A stretch of DNA of 64,000 bases from assembly GCA_000687975.1 (NCBI GenBank), contig JIAB01000001.1:434001-498000 (forward strand), in the 5' to 3' direction. Of the stretch, positions 9,392 to 18,018 are shown in pieces; the first letter of the stretch is position 1; each line of letters starts with the position of its first letter. The stretch is from Lachnospiraceae bacterium AC2031 (GTDB lineage: Bacteria > Bacillota > Clostridia > Lachnospirales > Lachnospiraceae). The notes beneath the pieces were generated by a model. It did no database searches, was not told where the DNA came from, and was given only the letters and a program-made list of their open reading frames with translations. A program made the translations under genes and the position numbers.

Positions 9392-10693
9392 CTAACTCAA
9401 AGGAATTAATAGACACGCAACAAATCCCTTATCAGAACTCTCTAGGAGCAGCTCACCATTCATCTTCTCCATAAGTATCCTAGCGATATACAGTCCCAGA
9501 CCATTTCCTTCTGCTTCGCTGTCAATCCACTGCTTTCCCCTATAGAATTTGTTTGTAATAAGACTAAGCTCATTCTCTGGTACGCCAGGTCCAAAATCCT
9601 GAATACGCATCTCCAGATAATCATCAATCACTTTGTAATTAACATGAATAGATGTATCTGCATATTTATATGAATTCGAGATTATATTTCCTATAACCTG
9701 ACTCATTCTCTTCTTATCAATACTAAGCACAACACCAGGAAGCTCCGTAGCTGTTACTAGCCCCCTATCATCATACTTCTTTATAATAGTAGAAAGAACT
9801 GATGACTGTTCATCCTGACAATTCACCTTAAACTCACCAAGATCATCTAATGTAGACGTAAAGATATCACTTACAAGGTTATCTATCTGATCCGCCTTCA
9901 TATAGATATTATCCAGCTTATCCTGAATATCCGCATCATCAGGATTCTTAGCCTTTAAAAGTTCAGTTGTAAGCTTTATACCTGTAATCGGCGTCTTAAG
10001 ATCATGACTAAGAGAAGCAATAAGCTCCTTCTCTCTTCTCTGAAGATCTATCTCCCTCTGCCTTGACTGAGACAGTTCCTCACGCATGATATCAAAACTT
10101 TCGGTGAATGCACCAAACATATTATCCTGATCCATAAGGAGCGGTTCATTTAGGTTACCCATGGCCACATTCTCAGCAAAGCCCTTCATATTGTCAAATG
10201 GAATCACAATATGCTTCTTTACATAAACGCCGTATAGAAATGCTCCCACCAGGAATATAACTCCAAAGGCAGCAAATCCAAGTAACAGTCTAATTCTCAT
10301 CCTATTATATATGTCACTACTATCATTAAAGAGTATCACTGTACCCAGTATATCTCCATCCTTTTCGATGTACATATATGAATATTTTTGATTAATAGCT
10401 TTCTCTACAGTTATATTATCCTTTAATTCAGTATTTTTATTCTGCTCGGCATCATAACGAATCTTATTGATATTATCCAGAATCACATAATCAACTTTAT
10501 AGTTTTTCTCATCTAGTACGCTAAGATCAGTCCAATTAGAAGCAGCAGTTTCAGAAATATCATTTAGTATTACAGAATCAGGCTGACTATTTGAGACAGC
10601 AAATGACCCATCTCTGGTTAAAAAAACCGTAAGACTCAGTCCCAACAAGAATAATATAGCAAGCGATATTAGCACTTTATTATAATTATTCAA
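9392..10693 (-). CDS. Sensor histidine kinase, HAMP type
   Basis: 433 residues. Membrane helices lie at about 7-25 and 134-158 with an extracytoplasmic sensor between them, then a HAMP region, and HisKA with His230 in SLSHDLKTP. The HATPase domain shows an N box (IGNIISNSYKYA) and G boxes (DFGPGVP and GNGLGLYI). It overlaps the response regulator by 8 bases, so the pair is translationally coupled. The next complete genes downstream are the ABC exporter, a common target of such pairs in Firmicutes; the link here is inference from position. Confidence 0.92.
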   Translation of the reverse strand: MNNYNKVLISLAILFLLGLSLTVFLTRDGSFAVSNSQPDSVILNDISETAASNWTDLSVLDEKNYKVDYVILDNINKIRYDAEQNKNTELKDNITVEKAINQKYSYMYIEKDGDILGTVILFNDSSDIYNRMRIRLLLGFAAFGVIFLVGAFLYGVYVKKHIVIPFDNMKGFAENVAMGNLNEPLLMDQDNMFGAFTESFDIMREELSQSRQREIDLQRREKELIASLSHDLKTPITGIKLTTELLKAKNPDDADIQDKLDNIYMKADQIDNLVSDIFTSTLDDLGEFKVNCQDEQSSVLSTIIKKYDDRGLVTATELPGVVLSIDKKRMSQVIGNIISNSYKYADTSIHVNYKVIDDYLEMRIQDFGPGVPENELSLITNKFYRGKQWIDSEAEGNGLGLYIARILMEKMNGELLLESSDKGFVACLLIPLS

Positions 10694-11435
10694 TGATATA
10701 TCCTACTCCCCATATAGTTTTGATCACATCTGGATTCTTTGAATCCTTCTCTAACTTCTCCCTAAGATGTCTTATATGAACTGCCAGAGTGCCCTCTCCT
10801 ACGAATTCATCATCCCATACATTCTTAAGAAGCTCATCCTTGGTTACTACCCTTCCAGAATTCCTTAACAGGTATAATAGAAGTTTATATTCCATAGCTT
10901 TAAGACTGACCTGCTCTCCATCAATAAGAAGCTTATGAATATTTGTATCCAGCTTTATAGTATCTGTAAGAGTATATATAGAAGGAATATCTTCATCTGA
11001 ACTCTGATTCTTCTGTACTTTATTATCAGCAGACTTCGCTACTTCTAAAGCCGCATCACGGGCCTTCTCGTATCTAGTGAGTATAGCCTGAACCTTTGCA
11101 AGAAGAACATTCAAAGTATATGGCTTCTTTATGTAATCATCTCCACCTATCTTTAAAGCGATAAGAACATCATCATCACTTGTTCTGGCACTTATAAAAA
11201 GAATAGGCATGTCATACTGTTCTCTAACTTTTTTGCATAGATCAAAGCCAGACCTATCACCAAGATTAATATCTAATAATAGTAGAGATATAGTATGTGT
11301 ATCTAAAAAATCAACCGCATCATCATAGCTTGTCACATATGCTGTGCTAACATCAAACAGGTTAAAATACTCTGCTGTAGACTGGGCTATAACAAGATCA
11401 TCATCGATTATAAGTACCTTAATATCACTCATCAT
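10686..11435 (-). CDS. OmpR-family response regulator
   Basis: 249 residues. The receiver domain (about 4-120) has the acidic pair in IIDDD, the phospho-acceptor Asp55 in LLLLDINLGD and the Lys in YIKKPY. The winged-helix DNA-binding domain occupies about 155-249 and ends in VIKTIWGVGYIIE, as usual for the family. A linker of about 30 residues contains DNKVQKNQSSDED. It is translated just before its kinase. The start is MM; either ATG (11435 or 11432) is possible. Confidence 0.94.
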   Translation of the reverse strand: MMSDIKVLIIDDDLVIAQSTAEYFNLFDVSTAYVTSYDDAVDFLDTHTISLLLLDINLGDRSGFDLCKKVREQYDMPILFISARTSDDDVLIALKIGGDDYIKKPYTLNVLLAKVQAILTRYEKARDAALEVAKSADNKVQKNQSSDEDIPSIYTLTDTIKLDTNIHKLLIDGEQVSLKAMEYKLLLYLLRNSGRVVTKDELLKNVWDDEFVGEGTLAVHIRHLREKLEKDSKNPDVIKTIWGVGYIIE

Positions 11436-11522
11436 TCACTCTCCATAACAAACAAAGATTTCTCCTTGTAGTATAACACTTTTTAAAAAAGCAAATTATT
11501 AAAAAATTATTAACATATTTTG

Positions 11523-11552
11523 TTGACATGAAACACAAAATGTTGTTATATT
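11523..11552 (+). promoter_or_regulatory. Sigma-A promoter of the LRR surface protein
   Basis: TTGACA (11523-11528) is separated by 18 bases from TATATT (11547-11552). The transcript would have a leader of about 75 nt that includes a small GNRA-capped hairpin (CCGT-GAAA-ACGG, 11592-11603) and AGAAGGGAAAG before the gene. Confidence 0.7.
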
Positions 11553-11634
11553 GTCTGCGGGGAGATAATAAAAACACACTATTTACACATGCCGTGAAAA
11601 CGGTAAAAACATTTCAGAAGGGAAAGTATGAGAG

Positions 11635-14031
11635 ATGAAAAAATTCACATCTAGGGCAACACGGTTAATAGCCGGTTGCTTGGCGACTGCATTGGCTCTA
11701 TGCAGCGGAATTATCATTCCGGAAAACGGGCCGAGTAACGTTCATGCTGGGAAGTATAAGCAGATGTATGATACTTATACTATTGACGCAGCGCATTTTC
11801 CAGATCCAATATTTATGAATTATGTGCATGAAGCATATGACAAGAATAAAGACTGGAAGATGGATAACGATGAGATCATTGAAGCAAGAAATATTCACTT
11901 GGATCACAGTGGTGTTTCTAGTCTTCAAGGTCTTGAATATCTCCCAGAAATGCGCGGTATCTATGCTAGCTTCTGTAACTTAACGAAACTTGATATCAGT
12001 AAAAATCAGCTTATTACTGGTATCTGGGTATCCAATAATGATTTCACAAAACTGGACTTTAGTAAGAATCCAGGTCTTGAATGGCTTTATTGTTTTGATT
12101 GCCATAACCTGACAGAGCTCAATGTAACTGGCAATCCTTTAATGTCATATCTAGAAGTAAACACATGTCCTCTTGGTAAAATCGATGTTTCAAAGAATCC
12201 ATTACTTGAGCAATTAACATGTGCATCATGTAATCTTACATCGCTTGACCTTAGTAAAAACCATAAGCTTACTCATCTGGATTGTCAGAATAACAATATT
12301 GCTTCACTTGATTTATCCCCATGTTATGTAATGAAGCGTCTTGATATCTGGGAAAATCCAAGGCTTTCAAATGTTGATGTCAGTATGCTGCCTCATCTTC
12401 AGTATTACAACTGTGCAGCTTGTAATGTTTCCAGCCTTAACTTAAGTAAAAATAAGGAGCTTGTTAAGCTAAATTGCGGATGGAACCATTTAAAGAGTCT
12501 TGATCTTTCACAGAACACAAAACTCTATGCACTTTATTGTAATGATAATGAGCTTACTTCATTGGATTTAACTCCATTTCCAGATTTACAGTTTTTGATG
12601 GCATATTATAACAAGCTTACTTCTATTAATATCGGAAATAATCCAAAGCTATTAACAACATATCAGGATAAATACAGAACATATGAAGCCGAACAGGGAT
12701 TCTACTCTTACTCTATTGATTATGGTATAGATGATTCCTACGGCGGTCTTGATAGTAAATATTTCTTAATGGTTGATCCAACTGTAGAAATTCAGACAAA
12801 TACCACTACTAATATTGCTACAGATACATATTTTGAAGGTGATGTTGATACAGCTAATTACCTTACAAGAGAAATGGTAGCTCAGACCCTTTATGATTTA
12901 GCCGGAAGTCCTGATGTCAGCGGACTTACATCAAGATTTACAGATGTCGAGCCTGGATCATGGTACTACAACGCAGTGCTTTGGGGTGAAAAATACAATG
13001 TTTGTCTTGGTTTCCCTGATATGGCATCAGATACCTTCGGTGTTGGCAAGTGGTGTACAAAACAGGAAATGGCCAACATGGTAATGCGATGGGCAGAATA
13101 TATGGGCTACGAAAGAAGTATAGACTTTGGTCGTAGCGATGATTATATAGACTATTTCGAAGTATCATATAGCTGTTGGGAAGGTGTCTGCTGGGCAGCA
13201 ACATATCGAAGCTTCCCTACTGAAGGCGATAGAAGTGCTGATAAGACACAGCAGTACATTAAGCCATATAAGGTTACTTCAAGAGCAGATCTTACTTATA
13301 TCATTCAGGGTATTGAAGAAGAAAACGGCAGAACTATTACTGCTACTCTACCAATGCCAGATGCATCTGTTGTTCCTGCTGGTATAGAAACACACGGACG
13401 AGCAGCAAATCCTAACATTACACCTAATAATCCTGCTACACCTGCTACAATCGATTCTGATAATACATCAGGTGGATCAGGAAATGGTGGTTCTGGAGGC
13501 ACTTCTGGGGGCGCTACAGTCGGTTCTACAGGTTCTACTGGCGCTACTGGTTCTACAGGTAGTACAGGATCAGGTAGCTCTGCTAAGACAGGTAAATGGG
13601 TTCAGACAGATGATGGTCAGTATAATTACGTTACTGATGATGGAAACAAAGAAACTAACTGCTACCGCGATGGTTGCTGGTTAGATGAGAACGGAAATTA
13701 CAATCCAGCTTATTGTAACGGTACATGGAAATGTAACAGCACAGGCTGGTGGTACGAAGATAATGGCTGGTATCCATACAGTCAGTGGTTAAAGATTGAT
13801 GGTTATTGGTACTACTTCTGTTCAGACGGATATATGGATTACGGTGAATACCGTGATGGTTGTTGGTTAAACATGGATGGTAGCTGGGCTGAAGGCTATT
13901 ATCAGGGAGCATGGCATAAGAACAGCACAGGCTGGTGGTACAGCGATGGTGACTGGTATCCATACTCACAGTCCTTATGGATAGATGGAACAAAATATCA
14001 TTTCAATAGTGATGGTTACTGGGATTATTAA
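11635..14031 (+). CDS. BspA-like LRR surface protein with SLH-like and wall-binding repeats
   Basis: 798 residues in clear modules. A signal peptide ends near VHA at residue 38. An EF-hand-like loop (DKNKDWKMDNDE, about 67-78) follows. About ten short leucine-rich repeats of the type LxxLDLSKNxxL occupy 95-345. S-layer-homology-like repeats (FTDVEPGSWYY and a second, weaker unit) occupy about 405-585. A Gly/Ser/Thr linker covers 610-652. Two aromatic choline-binding-like repeats (STGWWY, GWYPYSQ, IDGYWYYF) occupy 660-798. Such proteins sit on the cell wall and bind host or matrix molecules; the ligand is unknown. The gene has its own promoter and a strong terminator. Confidence 0.88.
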   Translation: MKKFTSRATRLIAGCLATALALCSGIIIPENGPSNVHAGKYKQMYDTYTIDAAHFPDPIFMNYVHEAYDKNKDWKMDNDEIIEARNIHLDHSGVSSLQGLEYLPEMRGIYASFCNLTKLDISKNQLITGIWVSNNDFTKLDFSKNPGLEWLYCFDCHNLTELNVTGNPLMSYLEVNTCPLGKIDVSKNPLLEQLTCASCNLTSLDLSKNHKLTHLDCQNNNIASLDLSPCYVMKRLDIWENPRLSNVDVSMLPHLQYYNCAACNVSSLNLSKNKELVKLNCGWNHLKSLDLSQNTKLYALYCNDNELTSLDLTPFPDLQFLMAYYNKLTSINIGNNPKLLTTYQDKYRTYEAEQGFYSYSIDYGIDDSYGGLDSKYFLMVDPTVEIQTNTTTNIATDTYFEGDVDTANYLTREMVAQTLYDLAGSPDVSGLTSRFTDVEPGSWYYNAVLWGEKYNVCLGFPDMASDTFGVGKWCTKQEMANMVMRWAEYMGYERSIDFGRSDDYIDYFEVSYSCWEGVCWAATYRSFPTEGDRSADKTQQYIKPYKVTSRADLTYIIQGIEEENGRTITATLPMPDASVVPAGIETHGRAANPNITPNNPATPATIDSDNTSGGSGNGGSGGTSGGATVGSTGSTGATGSTGSTGSGSSAKTGKWVQTDDGQYNYVTDDGNKETNCYRDGCWLDENGNYNPAYCNGTWKCNSTGWWYEDNGWYPYSQWLKIDGYWYYFCSDGYMDYGEYRDGCWLNMDGSWAEGYYQGAWHKNSTGWWYSDGDWYPYSQSLWIDGTKYHFNSDGYWDY

Positions 14032-14060
14032 ATCCCAGTAATCAAAAAAAAGAAAATAGT

Positions 14061-14103
14061 AAAAACCGCGAGTATTACCAATTGATAATACTCGCGGTTT
14101 TTT
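14061..14103. terminator. Bidirectional terminator between LRR gene and lipoprotein gene
   Basis: A 17-base stem (AAAAACCGCGAGTATTA against its complement) with an 8-base loop has an A-run on the left and a T-run on the right. It can therefore stop transcription from both of the convergent genes. Confidence 0.92.
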
Positions 14104-14129
14104 AAATGATACTAAAAATGTAACGGATA

Positions 14130-14753
14130 TTACTTAGTCTCGATGATGATCTCTACACATCCTTCAACATCTCTCTTGAACTCGAATGTATATGTTACAT
14201 TACCCTTCTCATAGATGTATGTGAAACCATCTTTTGAATCAATACTTGTATCAGGATCACCATATGTACCTGAGACATCATATGCTGTAGAACCAAGTGA
14301 GATATCTCCTGGAAGGAGGATTACGCTTGAATCAGCATACTCAGCCTTAGCATCGATCTTTGAAACCTTACAAGACTTTGGAAGCTCTTCTGTGTTTCTA
14401 TCGTTCTTAAGACTTACAGTAATGTATGTGTTCTCTCTGTTGTATACATCAAGATAGATAGAATCAAGTGTTCCCATTGCTGGAACCTTTACATTAAACT
14501 GCTCTGTCATTTCATCTCTAAGCTTAAACTTCTTAGACATATCTGCGTAATCAGCAGGAATATCATAAACCTTACCAAGGAGCTTAACCTCTCCTGCGTC
14601 AAGGGTATTACTTTCAAACATCTCACCATCGGAAGCCACAACATTTGAAGCATCATTTGAAGCTGAATCCTTGTCACCGCATCCTACTGCTGAAGCAAGA
14701 ACAACACCTGCTAAAAACATAACTCCAAGTTTCTTAAATACATTTTTCTTCAT
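14130..14753 (-). CDS. Lipoprotein of unknown function
   Basis: About 207 residues from the ATG at 14753, which follows AAAGGAAG; an in-frame ATG at 14777 would add eight basic residues ahead of the signal peptide and is less likely. The lipoprotein signal ends in LASAVGC with Cys25 as the lipidation site. The mature part is a strand-rich acidic domain with a repeated-looking layout (GEVKLLGKVYDIP, then LPGDISLGSTAYDVSGTYG), as seen in small clostridial envelope lipoproteins. I do not recognise a named family. It is monocistronic. Confidence 0.8.
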   Translation of the reverse strand: MKKNVFKKLGVMFLAGVVLASAVGCGDKDSASNDASNVVASDGEMFESNTLDAGEVKLLGKVYDIPADYADMSKKFKLRDEMTEQFNVKVPAMGTLDSIYLDVYNRENTYITVSLKNDRNTEELPKSCKVSKIDAKAEYADSSVILLPGDISLGSTAYDVSGTYGDPDTSIDSKDGFTYIYEKGNVTYTFEFKRDVEGCVEIIIETK

Positions 14754-15054
14754 AACTCTCTTCCTTTCTTTTTTCATCTCTTTTTTTCCTTGTTTTCGAG
14801 ACGGAGTCTAACACTAAAAATTCGATAGTTCTTCTCGAAAAATGCTAATTGTTTATCAAAAAATGCTACGATTGACCACTTTTTTACAAAAATGCCGTTT
14901 TTTGTGAAACATGCACAAAAAATCGACTGTTTTTGACTTTTCCAATTTTGTAACAATTGCTACAAAAGTATCTGTTTTATTGTATTTTTTTCTTCTATAA
15001 AATTGCCATATATTCACAGAGTGTACATATTACACAACAAAACCAGATTTAGAA
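14754..15054. other. AT-rich intergenic stretch
   Basis: About 300 bases of poly-A/T-rich DNA between the lipoprotein gene and the glnN terminator. It must hold the lipoprotein promoter on the minus strand, but I see no convincing pair of boxes. A 60-codon frame here (14774-14956, minus) is Lys/Phe-rich, has no RBS and is not called. Confidence 0.5.
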
Positions 15055-15060
15055 AAACAA

Positions 15061-15086
15061 AAAAGGGGCTTAAAAAGCCCCCTTTT
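15061..15086 (-). terminator. Terminator of glnN
   Basis: On the minus strand AAAAGGGGGC pairs with GCCCCTTTT across a short TTTTTAA loop and runs into a T-rich tail (TTTTTTGTTTTTC). It lies 25 bases past the glnN stop. Confidence 0.85.
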
Positions 15087-15110
15087 GAGTATTAAAAAGT
15101 GCTATTTTTC

Positions 15111-17213
15111 TTAGTTTACACTGAAGAGAAGCTGACCATAGCTTGGGAATGGCCAATCATTCTGTGATGTAAGCATCTCAGCCTCATCAACATACTTACG
15201 AAGCTCCTCCATAGCTGGAAGAAGATCATCTCTAACATATGCAGATGAATCAAAGATATCCTCTTTAGCCTTAAGGCTAGCAAGTACATCCTCAAGCTTA
15301 ACAACTGACTCAAGAATAGAATCTGTAAGTTCTGACAGTCTCTCCATAGTAGAAACTTCATAATTACATTTAACGTTTGAGCTAACCTCACGCATAAGCT
15401 TAGTTGTCTCAGCAAGTCTGAAGAGATATCTCTCAATTGCTGGAAGATAGTTCTTACGAACCATATCTACCATAGTAAGACCTTCAATATTTACAGTCTT
15501 CACATAATTCTCAAGCATGATCTCACATCTTGACTCAAGCTCTGCCTCTGTAAATACCTTATGAGCCATAAGCATTTCCTTATTCTTCTCATCAAGAAGA
15601 TGTGGCATAGCATCAGCTGTAGTCTTAAGATTTGAAAGTCCTCTAACCTCTGTAGCTTCCTTAACCCACTCGTCACCATATCCATTTCCGTCGAAGAGAA
15701 TTCTCTGGTGATCTGTAATAACTCTCTTAATAAGCTTATGAAGATCATCTTCGAAGTTTGATGACTTCTCAAGCTCATCAGCATACTGACGAAGGCTCTC
15801 TGCAACTGCTGCATTAAGCATAATGTTGCAGCAAGCGATAGAGTTAGATGAACCAAGTGATCTGAACTCGAACTTATTACCTGTGAATGCAAATGGTGAT
15901 GTTCTGTTTCTATCAGTAGTATCTCTGCTGAAGTGAGGAAGGCTGTGAACACCGAGCTTCATTACTACTTTCTCTGCACCTGCATAAGGTGTATCATTCT
16001 TAATTGCGTCAAGAACACCTGTAAGCTCATCTCCAAGGAATATAGAAATAATTGCTGGAGGAGCCTCATTTGCTCCAAGTCTATGATCATTTCCTGCTGT
16101 AGCAACAGAAAGACGAAGAAGATCTTGATAATCATCAACAGCCTGAATTACTGCGCAAAGGAAAAGCAGGAACTGTGCATTCTCATAAGGTGTCTTTCCT
16201 GGGGAAAGAAGGTTAATACCTGTATCTGTTCCGATAGACCAGTTATTGTGCTTACCAGAACCGTTAACACCTGCAAATGGCTTCTCATGAAGAAGACATT
16301 CCATACCATGACGAGCAGCAACCTTCTTCATAATCTCCATAGTCAGCTGATTTGAATCAGTTGCTACATTAGTTGTTGAATAGATAGGTGCAAGCTCATG
16401 CTGTGCAGGAGCAACCTCGTTATGCTCTGTCTTAGCAAGGATACCAAGCTTCCAGAGCTCATTGTTAAGGTCTTCCATAAACTCACTTACTCTTGGCTTA
16501 ATTACACCAAAGTAGTGATCATCCATTTCCTGTCCCTTTGGAGGCATAGCACCGAAAAGTGTTCTACCTGTATATTTAAGGTCAGGTCTCTTATTCCAAA
16601 CTTCTCTATCTACAAGGAAGTACTCCTGCTCAGGACCAACGCTTGTTCTTACGAACTTAACATCGTCATTACCAAAAAGCTTAAGTATACGCTTTGCCTG
16701 CTTATCAATTGCCTGCATAGATCTAAGAAGTGGTGTCTTCTTATCAAGTGCCTCTCCTGAGTATGAGCAGAATGCTGTAGGAATGCAAAGTGTATGATCC
16801 TTGATAAATGCAAAGGATGTTGGATCCCATGCTGTATATCCTCTAGCTTCAAATGTAGCTCTAAGTCCTCCAGATGGGAATGAAGAAGCATCAGGCTCAC
16901 CCTTGATAAGCTCTTTTCCTGAGAACTCCATCAGTACTCCACCATCAGGTGATGGGCTGATAAAACTATCATGCTTCTCAGCTGTAACACCAGTAAGTGG
17001 CTGGAACCAGTGTGTATAATGAGTTGCTCCGTTTTCAATAGCCCAGCTCTTCATCTCCTCAGCTACTGCATCAGCAACCTTCTCATCAAGTCTTACATTC
17101 TCATCGATTGTCTTCTTGAGTGATGCATATACATCATCTGAAAGTCTTGATCTCATTACTCTCTCATCAAATACAAGAGAACCAAACATTTCTGGTACAT
17201 TTGTCTTTGCCAT
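15111..17213 (-). CDS. glnN: Glutamine synthetase type III
   Basis: 700 residues, the size of GSIII (about 700-730) and much longer than GSI. It makes glutamine from glutamate, ammonia and ATP in the cytoplasm. The GSIII N-terminal block ([11 protein letters not shown]...) is followed by the catalytic signatures [38 protein letters not shown] and [30 protein letters not shown] precedes the ATG. It is transcribed alone, from a TTGACA promoter through a leader hairpin that is also a good intrinsic terminator (GC stem plus T7). Expression should therefore depend on whether that hairpin forms. Confidence 0.97.
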   Translation of the reverse strand: MAKTNVPEMFGSLVFDERVMRSRLSDDVYASLKKTIDENVRLDEKVADAVAEEMKSWAIENGATHYTHWFQPLTGVTAEKHDSFISPSPDGGVLMEFSGKELIKGEPDASSFPSGGLRATFEARGYTAWDPTSFAFIKDHTLCIPTAFCSYSGEALDKKTPLLRSMQAIDKQAKRILKLFGNDDVKFVRTSVGPEQEYFLVDREVWNKRPDLKYTGRTLFGAMPPKGQEMDDHYFGVIKPRVSEFMEDLNNELWKLGILAKTEHNEVAPAQHELAPIYSTTNVATDSNQLTMEIMKKVAARHGMECLLHEKPFAGVNGSGKHNNWSIGTDTGINLLSPGKTPYENAQFLLFLCAVIQAVDDYQDLLRLSVATAGNDHRLGANEAPPAIISIFLGDELTGVLDAIKNDTPYAGAEKVVMKLGVHSLPHFSRDTTDRNRTSPFAFTGNKFEFRSLGSSNSIACCNIMLNAAVAESLRQYADELEKSSNFEDDLHKLIKRVITDHQRILFDGNGYGDEWVKEATEVRGLSNLKTTADAMPHLLDEKNKEMLMAHKVFTEAELESRCEIMLENYVKTVNIEGLTMVDMVRKNYLPAIERYLFRLAETTKLMREVSSNVKCNYEVSTMERLSELTDSILESVVKLEDVLASLKAKEDIFDSSAYVRDDLLPAMEELRKYVDEAEMLTSQNDWPFPSYGQLLFSVN

Positions 17214-17241
17214 TATCTTATCCTCCCTTTATGGTTTATTT

Positions 17242-17292
17242 GGCATAAAAAAATGGCGTCTCAGAGGGTTTAACCTCTAAGACGCCTTTGTC
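17242..17292 (-). promoter_or_regulatory. glnN leader hairpin (nitrogen leader motif, copy 1)
   Basis: Minus-strand RNA: GACAAA, then a 13-bp stem GGCGTCTTAGAGG / CCTCTGAGACGCC with loop TTAAAC (17255-17286), then A and seven T, then TATGCC. Unlike most other copies it has a long T-tract and is a textbook terminator. It begins within about 10 nt of the predicted transcription start and about 20 nt ahead of the RBS. It belongs to the six-copy family described in the findings. Confidence 0.8.
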
Positions 17293-17305
17293 TTATCTGT
17301 CAGTT

Positions 17306-17334
17306 ATATTACTCTTATATAATTTATTTGTCAA
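17306..17334 (-). promoter_or_regulatory. glnN promoter
   Basis: TTGACA (17329-17334) and TAATAT (17306-17311) with 17-base spacing, directly ahead of the leader hairpin. Confidence 0.75.
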
Positions 17335-17388
17335 TAACTTTTTTTAATATTTTTTAACTTATTATCTTTTAATTGATAACTTTGTTTT

Positions 17389-17964
17389 CTAATCAATTAT
17401 ATCCTGAGCCACCTGACGCTTTGTAAGTCCAGAATTCATAGCCTCTTTCAGGATATATTCATGTGCTTCCTTCTCAGACATACCTCTTTCAACAAGAACG
17501 ATCTTTGCACGGCTTACTATCTTCAGCTCTTCCATCTTCTCTTCAACAGAGCGAACCTGCTTACGCAGCTTCTTCACACGTCGATTAAGAGCAAGTAGCA
17601 ATCTAATGCTTCTATCAAGATCACTCTTCTTAACAGGTTTCGCTATGGTTATCACGCCGTAGTTTATCAAATGATTCATCACGTCACTGTGAATCTCATT
17701 TGGCACAGCTAAAACAACTCCAGCACTATGCTTCTCAACCACATCCATAACAAAGTCTGTTCCAAGACCATCACTTAGCGGAGCGTTTATCAGTATCATA
17801 TCGTATTCCCTGACAAGAAGTTCCCTTCTTGCAGCTGATGCGCTCTTTCTAACTTCTATAACGTTAAATGTTCTCTCCGGCAGTGATTTTTCAGCAAGTA
17901 TATTAAATTGATCAGAAGACGACACTATAAGAATAGAATGTCTATCAGCAGTTCTGCTATCCAT
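17389..17964 (-). CDS. ANTAR-domain antitermination regulator with degenerate receiver
   Basis: 191 residues. Residues 10-120 have a response-regulator fold, but the phospho-acceptor Asp is replaced by Asn60 (MILINAPLSDGLG), while the Lys-Pro at 109-110 is kept. Residues 125-148 look like a coiled coil, and 136-191 form an ANTAR RNA-binding domain (RAKIVLVERGMSEKEAHEYI...). ANTAR proteins bind nascent RNA hairpins and prevent termination. A comparable protein is encoded beside glnA in solventogenic Clostridium and has been proposed as an antiterminator. Here it is the last gene of pyrG-glnA-ANTAR and lies just ahead of the glnN promoter. With Asn60 it is unlikely to be switched by classic phosphorylation. 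Confidence 0.92.
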   Translation of the reverse strand: MDSRTADRHSILIVSSSDQFNILAEKSLPERTFNVIEVRKSASAARRELLVREYDMILINAPLSDGLGTDFVMDVVEKHSAGVVLAVPNEIHSDVMNHLINYGVITIAKPVKKSDLDRSIRLLLALNRRVKKLRKQVRSVEEKMEELKIVSRAKIVLVERGMSEKEAHEYILKEAMNSGLTKRQVAQDIID

Positions 17965-18018
17965 AAACGTCCCAGAACCTTTCTATCTAAAATAATATGC
18001 TTATAAACGAAAAATTAA

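Noticed and set aside
11555-11634. Possible cyclic-di-GMP riboswitch in the LRR leader
   Set aside because: Only a short GNRA hairpin is present; the conserved core and tetraloop receptor of the GEMM aptamer are missing.
14774-14956. 60-codon frame upstream of the lipoprotein gene
   Set aside because: AT-driven Lys/Phe-rich frame with no RBS and no family look; it overlaps the promoter region of the lipoprotein gene.
15116-17019. Several long antisense and shifted frames within glnN
   Set aside because: They mirror the codon structure of a certain gene and have low-complexity products without RBS.
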